A stretch of DNA of 64,000 nt, taken from the NCBI GenBank assembly GCA_900466945.1, contig UBNV01000010.1, positions 1 through 64,000 on the forward strand, written 5' to 3'. The first letter of the stretch is position 1. Each line of letters begins with the position of its first letter. Origin of the DNA: Hyphomicrobiales bacterium (GTDB taxonomy: Bacteria; Pseudomonadota; Alphaproteobacteria; Rhizobiales; Rhizobiaceae). A program made the position numbers and the translations under genes. Shown here piece after piece: positions 17,161-25,269 of this stretch. Below the pieces are notes generated by a model. The model saw only the letters and a program-made list of their open reading frames with translations. It searched no databases and had not been told where the DNA came from.

Positions 17161-17537
17161 GGTCGTGTTCCTTTTCGTGTCCGTGCCACCAAGCCTTTGG
17201 CCCGGTCGGCGGGTGGGGTTGAGTGCGCCCGGCGATTTCCGCGGGGAGGGAGTTGCTTTGAAATAGCCGGTGAATTCTCTGCTGGCTCATTTGTCTGCAG
17301 GTGTAGAATTGCAGACGAGCGAGGCCGTCGGTATCGAACTTAGGTGTCCAGGGGGGCAACGATGGTATTAGTCGCCCAGACGTTCGACGAGGATTTCTTT
17401 GCCATGGTCTAATTTTGGGTGACGGCCTCGTGGCTTGCGCCGACGCGTCTGCTCGTGCGCTGCGGACGCACCCTCACTGTCAGGCTGACTTGTTGATACG
17501 AGAACTGCAGCCTGCATTCACGATGCCAGGGATTGTC
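17161..17537. other. Spacer without recognised genes
   Basis: In 377 bases between the start of the small secreted protein and the end of the PII-like gene, only short frames with unnatural composition are present. No hairpin with a T-run was seen. Confidence 0.4.
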
Positions 17538-17843
17538 CTAATGCGTCGGAACCTCGTGCACGCTCGTCACCAGGATCTTGCTGTCGCTTCCGTATCCGAC
17601 AAGCGCTACTGCGAGCGCTTCCGTAACGCTGGATGCTTGATTGTCGTTGGTGATCAGCTCAAGCTTGAAGGCGGCCTTCTCATCGCTTTCATGATGCACA
17701 CCCTTGTATTCGATCACCCTCGTGTTTTTCGGTGCTATGTCCTTCACGTCGGATACGATGAATTCAAACAATAAATGTTCTGCAAGTGTTTCTCTCAGCT
17801 CGTACATGCGTGACGGCGGGAATATGACTTCAATCTTCTTCAT
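17538..17843 (-). CDS. PII-like signalling protein
   Basis: A 101-residue protein resembling the GlnB/PII superfamily: N-terminal MKKIEVIFPPSRMYELRETLAEH (compare PII M..I.aiIkP.kl..vreaL), a middle segment with the variable T-loop region around RVIEYKGVHHESD, and a C-terminal KLELITNDNQASSVTEALAVALVGYGSDSKILVTSVHEV. The last segment parallels the GDGKIFV region of PII. The PII tyrosine of the T-loop (Tyr51) cannot be placed with confidence. PII-like proteins sense nucleotides or bicarbonate and usually sit next to a transporter; none is adjacent here. It is divergent from the GMC/P450 block. Confidence 0.65.
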   Translation of the reverse strand: MKKIEVIFPPSRMYELRETLAEHLLFEFIVSDVKDIAPKNTRVIEYKGVHHESDEKAAFKLELITNDNQASSVTEALAVALVGYGSDSKILVTSVHEVPTH

Positions 17844-18242
17844 GAATTGTCCTTCGAAAACATACTGCTAGTCACGGGCGGACGCGCCTGTCTTCGTGGC
17901 TGGTTGCCGTTCCGACAATTCCGTCGTGTCGATAGCGCAATGGACCGCTCAATGGCCGTCATGTGTCATTCGAACCATCGCGTTAATGAATATTTTCAAC
18001 CTTTCAGCTTGCGCCTACGGTTGAAACAATAGGGCCGTGATCGGCAACTGGATCCATTCGGAGCTAACCCCGAGCTTCTCCTGCCAACCAAGATCCGCGA
18101 TATTTAACTGGCAAAGTGAAGGTTGCCTGCGCGTCTCACATCGATGTGAACTTTAAAAAATGATAAAATTGATAAAAACATTGCAAAATGGAATTTTGGA
18201 TATTAGAGGTTTGCACCTCAGCAAACTTCAAGAGGTGTTCCC
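17844..18242. other. Divergent intergenic region upstream of the GMC-P450 block
   Basis: 399 bases with no convincing ORF. Its right half is notably AT-rich (18145-18215) and contains the 21-bp TGATA element at 18157-18177, plus ATTGCAA at 18180-18186. This is likely the promoter region of the oxidative operon. Confidence 0.5.
18157..18177 (+). promoter_or_regulatory. TGATA direct-repeat element, copy 1
   Basis: AAAA then TGATAAAATTGATA then AAA. Two TGATA units start 9 bp apart. The same 21-bp layout recurs at 24017-24037 with 18 of 21 bases identical, all three differences being A/T swaps. The element ends 65 bases before the first start codon (18243). Direct repeats with near-helical spacing are usual for OmpR-family regulators, so the VirG-like protein is a candidate binder. 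Confidence 0.45.
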
Positions 18243-19838
18243 ATGCGGCCAGCCCCGCAACAGACCGACATTCGCCATGAAGGCGCCCGCAAGTTCGGGC
18301 CCGGCGAGGAATTCGACTTCATCATCTGCGGAGCGGGTTCCAGCGGGTCCGTCGTTGCAGCACGTCTTGCTGAATGCGGCGGCGCGCGCGTCCTGCTTCT
18401 CGAAGCAGGGGGAAGCAATGATGAGGAGAGTGTTCGAGAGCCGGCGCAATGGCCGCTCAACCTTGGCTCGTCGCGGGATTGGGGCTTCCTTGGTCAGCCT
18501 GCCGTCCATCTCGAAGGCAGGCAGCTGCCCCTGAGCATGGGGAAGGGCTTAGGCGGCGGCTCAAGCATCAATGTCATGGTCTGGGCGAGAGGGCACAGGG
18601 AGGATTGGAACCACTTCGCCGCTGAATCCGGCGATGATGCCTGGGGCTACGAGGCTGTGCTCGGCCATTATCGGCGCATCGAAGACTGGCAGGGAGCCCC
18701 TGATGAAAATCGGCGGGGGATCGGCGGCCCAGCCTATGTCGCCCAGCTCGAAACGCCGCAGCCGATCGCTCACGCCATGCTGGACTCCGCCAAGGCTCTC
18801 GGGATCCCCGTCTTCGATAGCCCGAACGGCGAGATGATGGAAAGCGATGGCGGTGCCGCCATTGCGGAGCTGCGCATCCGAGATGGCAAGCGGCAAACTG
18901 TGTTCCAGTCCTACGTCGCGCCCCTGTCCACCCATCGTAATCTGACGATCCTGACGGGCGCCCTGGTGTCGCGCCTGCTGTTCGACGGGAACAGGGTGAC
19001 TGGTGTCGAGGTCTTGATCGACGGTCAGCGCCGACGATTCAAGGCACAGTTCGAAACGATCCTTTCTCTCGGTGCGGTGAATACGCCGAAGGTTTTGATG
19101 CATTCCGGGATCGGACCGGAGGACGAACTTTCCCGCTTTGGCATCCCCGTGGTTCAGCACTTGCCGGGCGTCGGACAGAACCATCAGGATCATCTCGCTT
19201 TCGGATGCACCTGGGCCTATCGGAAGCCCGAGGGTGTGGGTGGCGGCGGCTGTGAGGCGACGCTTTACTGGAAGAGCGATTCCAGGCTGGCACAGCCAGA
19301 TATTCTCCAGTGCCAGCTGGAGTTCCCGGTCCCTTCGCCGGCCGAGACAGGCCTTGAAACGCCGGAGCATGGCTGGACAATGTTCGCCGGACTGGCGCAG
19401 CCAAAGAGCCGCGGCCGTTTGCGGCTTTCGGGGGCGGGTATCGACGACGCCATGCTGATTGAACCCAACTCGCTCAGTGAGCCCGAAGATGTGGCAACGG
19501 CGATCACGGCTGTGGAGCTCTGCCGAGAACTGGGCAACGGTGCCGCGTTCATGCCGCTCGTGCGTGGCGAGACGGCACCGGGGCAGCACGATCGCAAGGG
19601 TCTCGTTGATTTCATTCGCCGGTCGGCCGTCACCTATTGGCACCAGTCTTGCACCGCCAAGATGGGACGCGACAGCATGTCCGTCGTCGATCACCAGCTC
19701 AAGGTCTATGGCATCAAGGGCCTGCGCATTGCAGATGCCTCGATCATGCCGCGGATCACGACGGGCAATACCATGGCACCCTGCGTCGTGATTGGCGAGC
19801 GGGCGGCCGAGATGATCCGCGCCCAGCACGAACTCTGA
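18243..19838 (+). CDS. GMC family FAD-dependent oxidoreductase
   Basis: A 531-residue glucose-methanol-choline oxidoreductase. The FAD Rossmann fold is at residues 25-55 (GAGSSG at 30-35, VLLLEAGG). GMC signature 1 (MGKGLGGGSSINVMVWARGHREDWN) and signature 2 (LSLGAVNTPKVLMHSGIGP) are present. The C-terminal active-site region has YWHQSCTAKMG and the final FAD-binding TGNTMAPCVVIGERAAEMI. Such enzymes oxidise primary or secondary alcohols to aldehydes or ketones. It heads a run of four oxidative genes. AAGAGGTG precedes the ATG. Given the P450 and flavin monooxygenase downstream, it probably oxidises a hydroxylated intermediate; the compound is unknown. Choline is unlikely in this context. Confidence 0.88.
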   Translation: MRPAPQQTDIRHEGARKFGPGEEFDFIICGAGSSGSVVAARLAECGGARVLLLEAGGSNDEESVREPAQWPLNLGSSRDWGFLGQPAVHLEGRQLPLSMGKGLGGGSSINVMVWARGHREDWNHFAAESGDDAWGYEAVLGHYRRIEDWQGAPDENRRGIGGPAYVAQLETPQPIAHAMLDSAKALGIPVFDSPNGEMMESDGGAAIAELRIRDGKRQTVFQSYVAPLSTHRNLTILTGALVSRLLFDGNRVTGVEVLIDGQRRRFKAQFETILSLGAVNTPKVLMHSGIGPEDELSRFGIPVVQHLPGVGQNHQDHLAFGCTWAYRKPEGVGGGGCEATLYWKSDSRLAQPDILQCQLEFPVPSPAETGLETPEHGWTMFAGLAQPKSRGRLRLSGAGIDDAMLIEPNSLSEPEDVATAITAVELCRELGNGAAFMPLVRGETAPGQHDRKGLVDFIRRSAVTYWHQSCTAKMGRDSMSVVDHQLKVYGIKGLRIADASIMPRITTGNTMAPCVVIGERAAEMIRAQHEL

Positions 19839-19981
19839 CCCGCATCGAACGGCGCGATCACGGGGCGAACATCTCCCGTGATCGCGAGCGTCAGGCAGGC
19901 ATGCAGGGCGCGGCTTCACATGCCGTGGCAACGGACCGGCGTTGCTCAACTTTCCTATCAAGATTACCCGAGGACTTCATC

Positions 19982-21184
19982 ATGGCGGATCATGTTCGCA
20001 CCCTTCCAGTCATTTCATCGGCAGCCCTGGCTGCGGATAGCCATGCGATCTTTGCCCGCTACAGGCCGTCCTATCCGTTCGTCGCCCTCGATACGGGCGG
20101 CTACGTCGTCCTGCGTCATGACGATGTCGCAAGACTGCTGTCGGACCCAGGACTGCAAGCGACAGGGGCCGCCATGCCGGTCCAGGCGGGTATCACGGAG
20201 GGTGCTCTCTACGATATCTTCGACCATGGCATGCTGACTGCGAACGGCGAGCAGCATGGCCACCGCCGTGCCGGCGTGTCGCGCGCGCTGGCACATGAAA
20301 CGCTGAGCCAGTTTCGTGAGCATCTGGCGAAAGCCGCCAGAGCTGTACTTGCCCAATATCAAAATGCCGGGAGGCTCGAGCTCGTGTCGGAATATGCCGA
20401 GAAGCTGCCCGTCATCGCGCTGGCAAGCCTGCTTCAGCTTCCCGAGCAAGACTTCCCAAGGTTTTTCGACGATGTCTACAAGATGAATGCGTTTTTCCGC
20501 CCCAATCCGTCAGAGGATGCCGTCGCCGAGGCCGAGGCCGCCGGTTTGCGGCTGCGAGCCTATCTCGATGGGCGCCTTACCGCCGCGAGCGTCGGGCATT
20601 CCGACAGCTTCCTTTCTCGCTACATGAGCAATGCAGAGCAAGATGGCCTGACGCGGATCGAGACGCTGATTCAGCTCATCCAGCTCATCATTGGTGGGAC
20701 GGAATCGGTGCGCACAGCGCTTGTCGCGCAAACGGTGCAGCTGCTTTCACACCCCACTGCTTGGAAAGCGGTGTGTGCGGACAAGAGCCTTCTCGCCAGC
20801 GCCGTCTCTGAATCCCTTCGCCTCGAGCCCGGAATTGCGGGCGTCGTCCGGGTGTCGGTCCAGGACATCGAACTGGATGGCTGGACTTTGCCGGCCGGCC
20901 AACTTGTGATCCTGTCATTCCTGTCGGCACTGCGTGATGAGCGCATCTTCAACCAGCCTCACGTATTCGATCTCGCGCGCTCAAATCTGCACCTGGCGCG
21001 TCTCGCATTCGGTGGCGGTGCGCATAAATGCGTGGCCGAAGCGATGGGCCGCGCCGAGCTGGAGGAGGGCCTCGCCGCACTGGTCGAGTGCCTGCCTGAT
21101 CTTCAGCTGGATTCCCGTCCCGCATTTCAAGGCCACATGTTCGTTCGCGACACCAGCGAATGCTGGGTTACGTACGGGCACTAA
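19982..21184 (+). CDS. Cytochrome P450 (first of two)
   Basis: A 400-residue soluble bacterial P450. The haem-thiolate Cys350 lies in LAFGGGAHKCVAEAMGR, where the usual Gly two residues after Cys is Ala. The K-helix ESLRLEP is present. The I-helix reads IIGGTESVRTAL, with Glu-Ser in the acid-alcohol position. The N-terminal half has HGMLTANGEQHGHRRAGVSRALAHETL, matching the WxxxR-like region. It is clearly homologous to the second P450 at 22437. From memory both resemble the plant-inducible PinF/VirH (CYP103/104) P450s of Agrobacterium; this needs an alignment. CGAGGA precedes the ATG at 19982 by seven bases. It needs separate ferredoxin and reductase, not encoded nearby. Confidence 0.88.
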   Translation: MADHVRTLPVISSAALAADSHAIFARYRPSYPFVALDTGGYVVLRHDDVARLLSDPGLQATGAAMPVQAGITEGALYDIFDHGMLTANGEQHGHRRAGVSRALAHETLSQFREHLAKAARAVLAQYQNAGRLELVSEYAEKLPVIALASLLQLPEQDFPRFFDDVYKMNAFFRPNPSEDAVAEAEAAGLRLRAYLDGRLTAASVGHSDSFLSRYMSNAEQDGLTRIETLIQLIQLIIGGTESVRTALVAQTVQLLSHPTAWKAVCADKSLLASAVSESLRLEPGIAGVVRVSVQDIELDGWTLPAGQLVILSFLSALRDERIFNQPHVFDLARSNLHLARLAFGGGAHKCVAEAMGRAELEEGLAALVECLPDLQLDSRPAFQGHMFVRDTSECWVTYGH

Positions 21185-21230
21185 CGCGCCGCAGACAATC
21201 GGGTGTTCTCCTTCAGCATACAGGTCCTTC

Positions 21231-22334
21231 ATGCGCATACTCATAGTAGGAGCCGGCATTGCCGGACTGGCGGCCAGGCGGGCTTTGGCCAATCGTGGTT
21301 TCTCGGTCAGCTTGGTCGAACGAAACCGTAATGCCGGCGAGGGTGGTGCAGGCCTTTTTCTCCCTGGAAACGGCGTGAGGGCGATCAGCGATCTGGGCCT
21401 GCGTGATGAGTTCTTCCGGAAGTCCCATGCCGTGAATTCGCAGCGGTTCTACGACGAACGAGGAAGATTGCTGACGGACGTCGATGCCACTGCCTACTGG
21501 AAGGATGTCGCCCAATGCCGGGCGATCCGGCGTTCGGACCTTTGGCAATTGCTCGCCGTCGACGCCGGCGAGATCGAATACCGGCAGATCGTTGATATCG
21601 TGAACAGTGACCAAGGTTGCAGGGTGTTGTTCAATGACGGAAAGATTGGTGATTTCGATCTGGTGATCGCGGCCGACGGTATCAATTCTGCGGTGCGAGG
21701 AATGACGTTCGCAAAGGCTGCTCGTCCCGAATATGTCGGGAATGTCTGCTGGCGTTTCATCGTTCCCAGCACGTGCCAAATCGACGAATGGTCCGTGATG
21801 CTCGGAGCGGATCGAAGCCTGCTGGGCAAGCCGATCTCCGAGACTGAGCTTTATCTTTATGCAGACATCTCCGTCGATGCCGGCGCGACGGATAAATTCA
21901 ACCACGCAACCCCTCTTCTGCCGCTTTTCGAAGAGATTGCCGGTCCGCTCCTGCCGGCGCTCAGGCATTCGTCCGAAGTCACCGTTCACTACGGGGAGCT
22001 CATGCGCCTGCGGTTGGACGACTGGTACCAAGACCAGGTCGTGTTGATAGGAGACGCTGCCCATGCAGCGCCTCCGAGCATGGCGCAGGGTGCATGTCTG
22101 GCCATGGAGGACGCGCTCGTTCTCGCCGAGGAACTTTCAGCAAAGTCGAGCATCGAAGGTGCCTTGACCAGCTATCAGGCGAGACAAAAGGTCAGAGCGG
22201 ACTGGGTGCATAAACAATGCGCTATCCGGGACAAAATGCGACGCCTGCCACCAGCAGTTCGAAACGGCCTGCTGCGGTTTGCAGGCGGTGCCATTTATCG
22301 ACGATCCTACAGCCTGCTGAAGCGCCCACTTTGA
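21231..22334 (+). CDS. Class A FAD-dependent monooxygenase
   Basis: A 367-residue flavoprotein of the p-hydroxybenzoate hydroxylase/UbiH type. The dinucleotide fold GAGIAG is at residues 7-12 with acidic strand end SLVERNRNAG. The DG motif is DFDLVIAADGINSAVR. The GD motif is VVLIGDAAHAAPPSMAQGACLAMEDALVLAEEL. Class A enzymes use NAD(P)H and oxygen to hydroxylate aromatic rings or to epoxidise or Baeyer-Villiger-oxidise other substrates. CAGG precedes the ATG at 21231. It is 46 bases downstream of the first P450 and 102 bases upstream of the second, on one strand, so co-transcription is likely. The substrate is probably an aromatic or terpenoid plant compound (inference). Confidence 0.85.
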   Translation: MRILIVGAGIAGLAARRALANRGFSVSLVERNRNAGEGGAGLFLPGNGVRAISDLGLRDEFFRKSHAVNSQRFYDERGRLLTDVDATAYWKDVAQCRAIRRSDLWQLLAVDAGEIEYRQIVDIVNSDQGCRVLFNDGKIGDFDLVIAADGINSAVRGMTFAKAARPEYVGNVCWRFIVPSTCQIDEWSVMLGADRSLLGKPISETELYLYADISVDAGATDKFNHATPLLPLFEEIAGPLLPALRHSSEVTVHYGELMRLRLDDWYQDQVVLIGDAAHAAPPSMAQGACLAMEDALVLAEELSAKSSIEGALTSYQARQKVRADWVHKQCAIRDKMRRLPPAVRNGLLRFAGGAIYRRSYSLLKRPL

Positions 22335-22436
22335 CCAGGATCTCCTTACAACTGTAGTCGGATCGGTCGATCCTGAAAGAATGATGCATGCGTGAGCGAT
22401 GACGATGAACCCGTCAACAATACAGGTTTCTCTATC

Positions 22437-23651
22437 ATGTCATCGCAATACGCAGCGTTCCTCGCGCCGCCGACCCTGAGCTATCAGTCGCTGAATGCGG
22501 CACCTCACGATCTCTACAGGAAGCACCGTTCGGAGTTTCCCTTTGTGCAACGGGAATGTGGAGTCTTTCTCGTCCTGAGGGCGAAAGACGTGCAAGCGCT
22601 CATCAGCGATCCGAGAACACGGCAGGTTGAGACGGAGCTGGCGCGTGCACGAGGCATATCCGCTGGGCCGGTGATGGACCTGGTCTCGAACAGTCTGCTG
22701 TTTTCAAACGGCGACGTCCATCGCCGGCGACGGCAGCCCCTGTCACGCTGTTTCGCCTTCCGGATGATGGAGGGGCTCAGGTCCAATGTGCGATCGCTCG
22801 CCCAAGAGCTCGTGACGCACAAGCTCGGTGACGGTGAAATGAAGCTGCGTGATGACTACGCCGCCGCGATCCCGGCCATCACGATTGCCAGCATCCTTGG
22901 CATTCCGCGATGCGACGTGCCCTTGTTCACATCCCTTTCCTATAGGGTCGCCAAGATTCTCACCACGTCGTGGACCTATGATGATCTGCCGGACATCGAG
23001 GCTGCGATCACCGAGCTGTCCGTCTATGTGTCTGGCCTGATCGACGATCGTCGAAAGCGACCGCGGCCTGATTTCCTCTCCGACTATGTTGCGAGCATCG
23101 ACGAAGCGGGTGAGATGTCCGCGCTCGAGGCCGTTATGCAAATCATATCCGTCGTGCTGGGTGGAACGGACACGACCCGTGCGGCTATCGTCATCATGGT
23201 GGGGCTACTGCTCCAGCAGAGGGACGGGGTGTGGCAAACGCTTCGCCATTATCCCGATATGGTGCCGGCCGCTGTTTCCGAATCCCTGCGCTACGAACCT
23301 TCTGCCGCCTCGATTCCACGGTTGGCGGTGGCGGATATTGAGCTCGCTGGGCATGTGATCCCTCGAGGAAGCCCCGTCCTGTTGTCGACAATGTCGGCCA
23401 TGCGCGACCCTGACGTCTTCGCGGATCCCGATCGCTTCGATCTCGTCCGGCCGATGAGCAAGTGGCATCCGGTTTTTGGTGGTGGTGAGCATCGCTGCCT
23501 CGGCGAAGCGCTTGCCAGGATCGAGATGGAAGAGGCACTCTCTGCACTCATCAACTCCCGTCTCGACCTGGAATTGGGTGACCAGCAGCTCAATGTGCAC
23601 GGGCATGCCGGAATACGGCAGGTGGACGAACTCGTCGTTCGATGGCGATGA
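22437..23651 (+). CDS. Cytochrome P450 (second of two)
   Basis: A 404-residue P450. It has the classic I-helix VLGGTDTTRAAI (Asp-Thr pair), K-helix ESLRYEPSAASIPR, and haem loop FGGGEHRCLGEALAR with Cys354. The N-terminal region SNSLLFSNGDVHRRRRQPLSRCFAFRMM is typical of a rhizobial P450 group that, from memory, includes plant-inducible PinF/VirH enzymes. VirH2 is known to O-demethylate vir-inducing phenolics. The protein is a paralogue of the P450 at 19982, suggesting tandem duplication with an FAD monooxygenase between the copies. The start is taken at ATG 22437, which aligns in length with the paralogue; a GTG at 22392 would add 15 residues. No electron-transfer partner is encoded nearby. 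Confidence 0.88.
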   Translation: MSSQYAAFLAPPTLSYQSLNAAPHDLYRKHRSEFPFVQRECGVFLVLRAKDVQALISDPRTRQVETELARARGISAGPVMDLVSNSLLFSNGDVHRRRRQPLSRCFAFRMMEGLRSNVRSLAQELVTHKLGDGEMKLRDDYAAAIPAITIASILGIPRCDVPLFTSLSYRVAKILTTSWTYDDLPDIEAAITELSVYVSGLIDDRRKRPRPDFLSDYVASIDEAGEMSALEAVMQIISVVLGGTDTTRAAIVIMVGLLLQQRDGVWQTLRHYPDMVPAAVSESLRYEPSAASIPRLAVADIELAGHVIPRGSPVLLSTMSAMRDPDVFADPDRFDLVRPMSKWHPVFGGGEHRCLGEALARIEMEEALSALINSRLDLELGDQQLNVHGHAGIRQVDELVVRWR

Positions 23652-24016
23652 GCGCTGTAAAGCCGCTCTCGTTCACATCCATCAACCTCAGACGTCTTGG
23701 TTTTGGAGCGCCGCTGCCACGATGCCTGTCGACCGGTTCAATCTTGCAACGGATCTCACCCATGTTCCGCAATGTTTCCTGTACTTCAAGGTCTCTGAAG
23801 CATCCGCAGCGTGAGACACGCGATCGAGTGGCCAATCGTGTAGTCTCTATGCTGTTTCGGGCCTTTGGCTGCGTGGCAACGGCTTCGATTTTCTGGTCGC
23901 CCTACTACCCACTTCCCGAGGACTGGTGGTGGATGGAGCAAGAAGACCTGCCCTCAAGGCAGGGAGAGCCGGAGAGGGCGGATGCAGAGGTACCATAACT
24001 CCACGCATCACCCGAT
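23652..24016. other. Spacer after the second P450
   Basis: No coding sequence I can support. A small hairpin CCTGCC/GGCAGG lies at 23947-23963 without a T-run. The rest leads into the virG-like promoter. Confidence 0.4.
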
Positions 24017-24037
24017 AAAATGATATATTTGATATAA
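24017..24037 (+). promoter_or_regulatory. TGATA direct-repeat element, copy 2
   Basis: AAAA then TGATATATTTGATA then TAA, 18/21 identical to the element at 18157-18177 and ending 68 bases before the leader ATG at 24106. ATTGCAA occurs downstream in both promoters (24050-24056 and 18180-18186), one helical turn further away here. It may be an autoregulatory site of the VirG-like protein. Confidence 0.45.
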
Positions 24038-24105
24038 TTGTATCTTGTGATTGCAACGGTTGAGGCTTAAGGTGCGCTCCTTCAGATGAACGAAGGAGAG
24101 TTTCA

Positions 24106-24222
24106 ATGAGTGAAGCGCAAAAAAATCGAGCGTTTTCTGAACATTCGAATGTACGCCACCGACCTTTTCGCGATGCCCTGAGACTGTCTGGGCTTGCCTC
24201 ATTTCATTTATCGAGGCGCTGA
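24106..24222 (+). CDS. Short leader ORF coupled to the virG-like gene
   Basis: A 38-codon ORF starting MSEAQKNRAFSEHSNVRHRP and ending LSRR, with a strong ribosome site (AAGGAG, seven bases before ATG). Its TGA stop ends one base before the GTG that starts the VirG-like protein (TGA-C-GTG). This geometry suggests translational coupling or a regulatory leader peptide. The peptide has no recognised domain and no membrane segment. Confidence 0.5.
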   Translation: MSEAQKNRAFSEHSNVRHRPFRDALRLSGLASFHLSRR

Positions 24223-24223
24223 C

Positions 24224-24940
24224 GTGAAACACGTTCTGGTTATTGACGACGACATGGCTATGCGTAGCCTGCTCACCGATTACCTCTCGCAACATGCCTT
24301 GCGGGTGACCGGGCTGAGCGGCAGTCAGGACTTGCAGAGAGTGCTCAGCACCGATGAGGTCGACCTTCTGATTGTCGACCTCAATCTCGGGCGTGAAGAC
24401 GGTCTCGACATTGTGCGGAAGCTCTCCAGCACGTCCGACTGCCCGATCATCATCATCAGCGGCGACCGTCTAGAGGAGGCCGACAAGGTGGTCGGTCTGG
24501 AACTCGGAGCTGTCGATTATATCACCAAGCCTTTCGGGACGAGAGAATTGCTTGCACGGGTGCGAACCTCACTGCGAGAGCGGCCGGCCATCAGCTCCAA
24601 GAAGGACCGGACCATTTACGGCTTCGATGGCTGGGAGCTGAACATCAAGCTCAGAAGGCTGGTTCACGATGGCGAGGAGGTGAAGTTGACAGCAGGCGAG
24701 TTCAATTTGCTGACGGCTTTCCTCCGGTCTCCGCGGCAGATCTTGTCGCGGGAGCAGCTTCTTTCTGCAAGCCGCGTCCACAACGAGGAGGTGTTCGATC
24801 GCAGCATCGATGTGCTGATCCTGCGCCTGCGCCGCAAACTCGAGACGGATCCCTCCAAGCCCTCGCTGATTAAGACTGAGCGTGGGGCCGGATATCTTTT
24901 CGATGCCGACGTCAAAGTGCTGCATCGAAACAAGCCTTAA
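24224..24940 (+). CDS. VirG-like OmpR-family response regulator
   Basis: A 238-residue regulator. The receiver has Asp8-Asp10, phospho-acceptor Asp52 in LIVDLNLGREDGLDIV, Ser79 in IIIISGDRLEEADKVVGLELGA, and Lys102 in YITKPF. The winged-helix output domain contains EVKLTAGEFNLLTAFLRSPR, SREQLLSASRV and RSIDVLILRLRRKLE, then LIKTERGAGYLFDADV. These blocks match Agrobacterium VirG far more closely than generic OmpR proteins, and the acceptor Asp is also number 52 in VirG. GTG 24224 has GAGG eight bases upstream; an in-frame TTG at 24194 is an alternative start (Ti-plasmid virG is reported to use UUG). No kinase is adjacent; the VirA-like kinase about 10 kb upstream is the natural partner. It probably controls the P450 block. 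Confidence 0.9.
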   Translation: MKHVLVIDDDMAMRSLLTDYLSQHALRVTGLSGSQDLQRVLSTDEVDLLIVDLNLGREDGLDIVRKLSSTSDCPIIIISGDRLEEADKVVGLELGAVDYITKPFGTRELLARVRTSLRERPAISSKKDRTIYGFDGWELNIKLRRLVHDGEEVKLTAGEFNLLTAFLRSPRQILSREQLLSASRVHNEEVFDRSIDVLILRLRRKLETDPSKPSLIKTERGAGYLFDADVKVLHRNKP

Positions 24941-25269
24941 GCGCGCTTCGGTCGGTGATCGAGAACTTTTGCCCCAGCCTTGGAACATCGCCGCCGCCGC
25001 CTTCGATCCTGCCGTCGGAAAGTAACTCGATCGGTCGAAACCGGGATTGGCATAACCGCGGTAGTGGCCGTTATCCCGGGCGCGCCAGGTCGAACGAGGA
25101 GGATGGAGGGGTCTGTCGTGATGGCGTGGTCGATCCGCTGTTTGAGCTGTAACCGATTTGCCGGGAATGACATCGAAGGGAAACGCCAGACATTCAGACA
25201 TGCAGCCGTGAAGAAACTTCAGCGGTGGTTTCAAATCCCGCTCATTTGCGTTCTGAGGAGGTTCAAGGA
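24941..25269. other. Spacer between virG-like gene and dioxygenase
   Basis: 329 bases in which I see no supported gene, repeat or terminator. The last 15 bases carry the dioxygenase ribosome site (GAGGAGG). Confidence 0.4.

Noticed and set aside
23642..23998. 118-codon frame after the second P450
   Set aside because: Overlaps the P450 stop region, lacks a good ribosome site and shows no domain. Composition is irregular.
18100..24105. Classical vir boxes (TNCAATTGAAAY) upstream of the P450 operon and virG-like gene
   Set aside because: No full match was found by eye in these promoters. Only an ATTGCAA half-site recurs, which is too short to claim a vir box.
24194..24223. TTG as the start of the virG-like gene
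   Set aside because: Possible by analogy with Ti-plasmid virG, but GTG 24224 has GAGG at proper distance and is coupled to the leader ORF stop. Kept only as an alternative.
12213..24940. Reading the region as part of a T-DNA transfer (vir) region
   Set aside because: No VirB, VirC, VirD or VirE homologue and no border-like repeat was noticed in the window. Only the sensory pair and P450s resemble vir genes.
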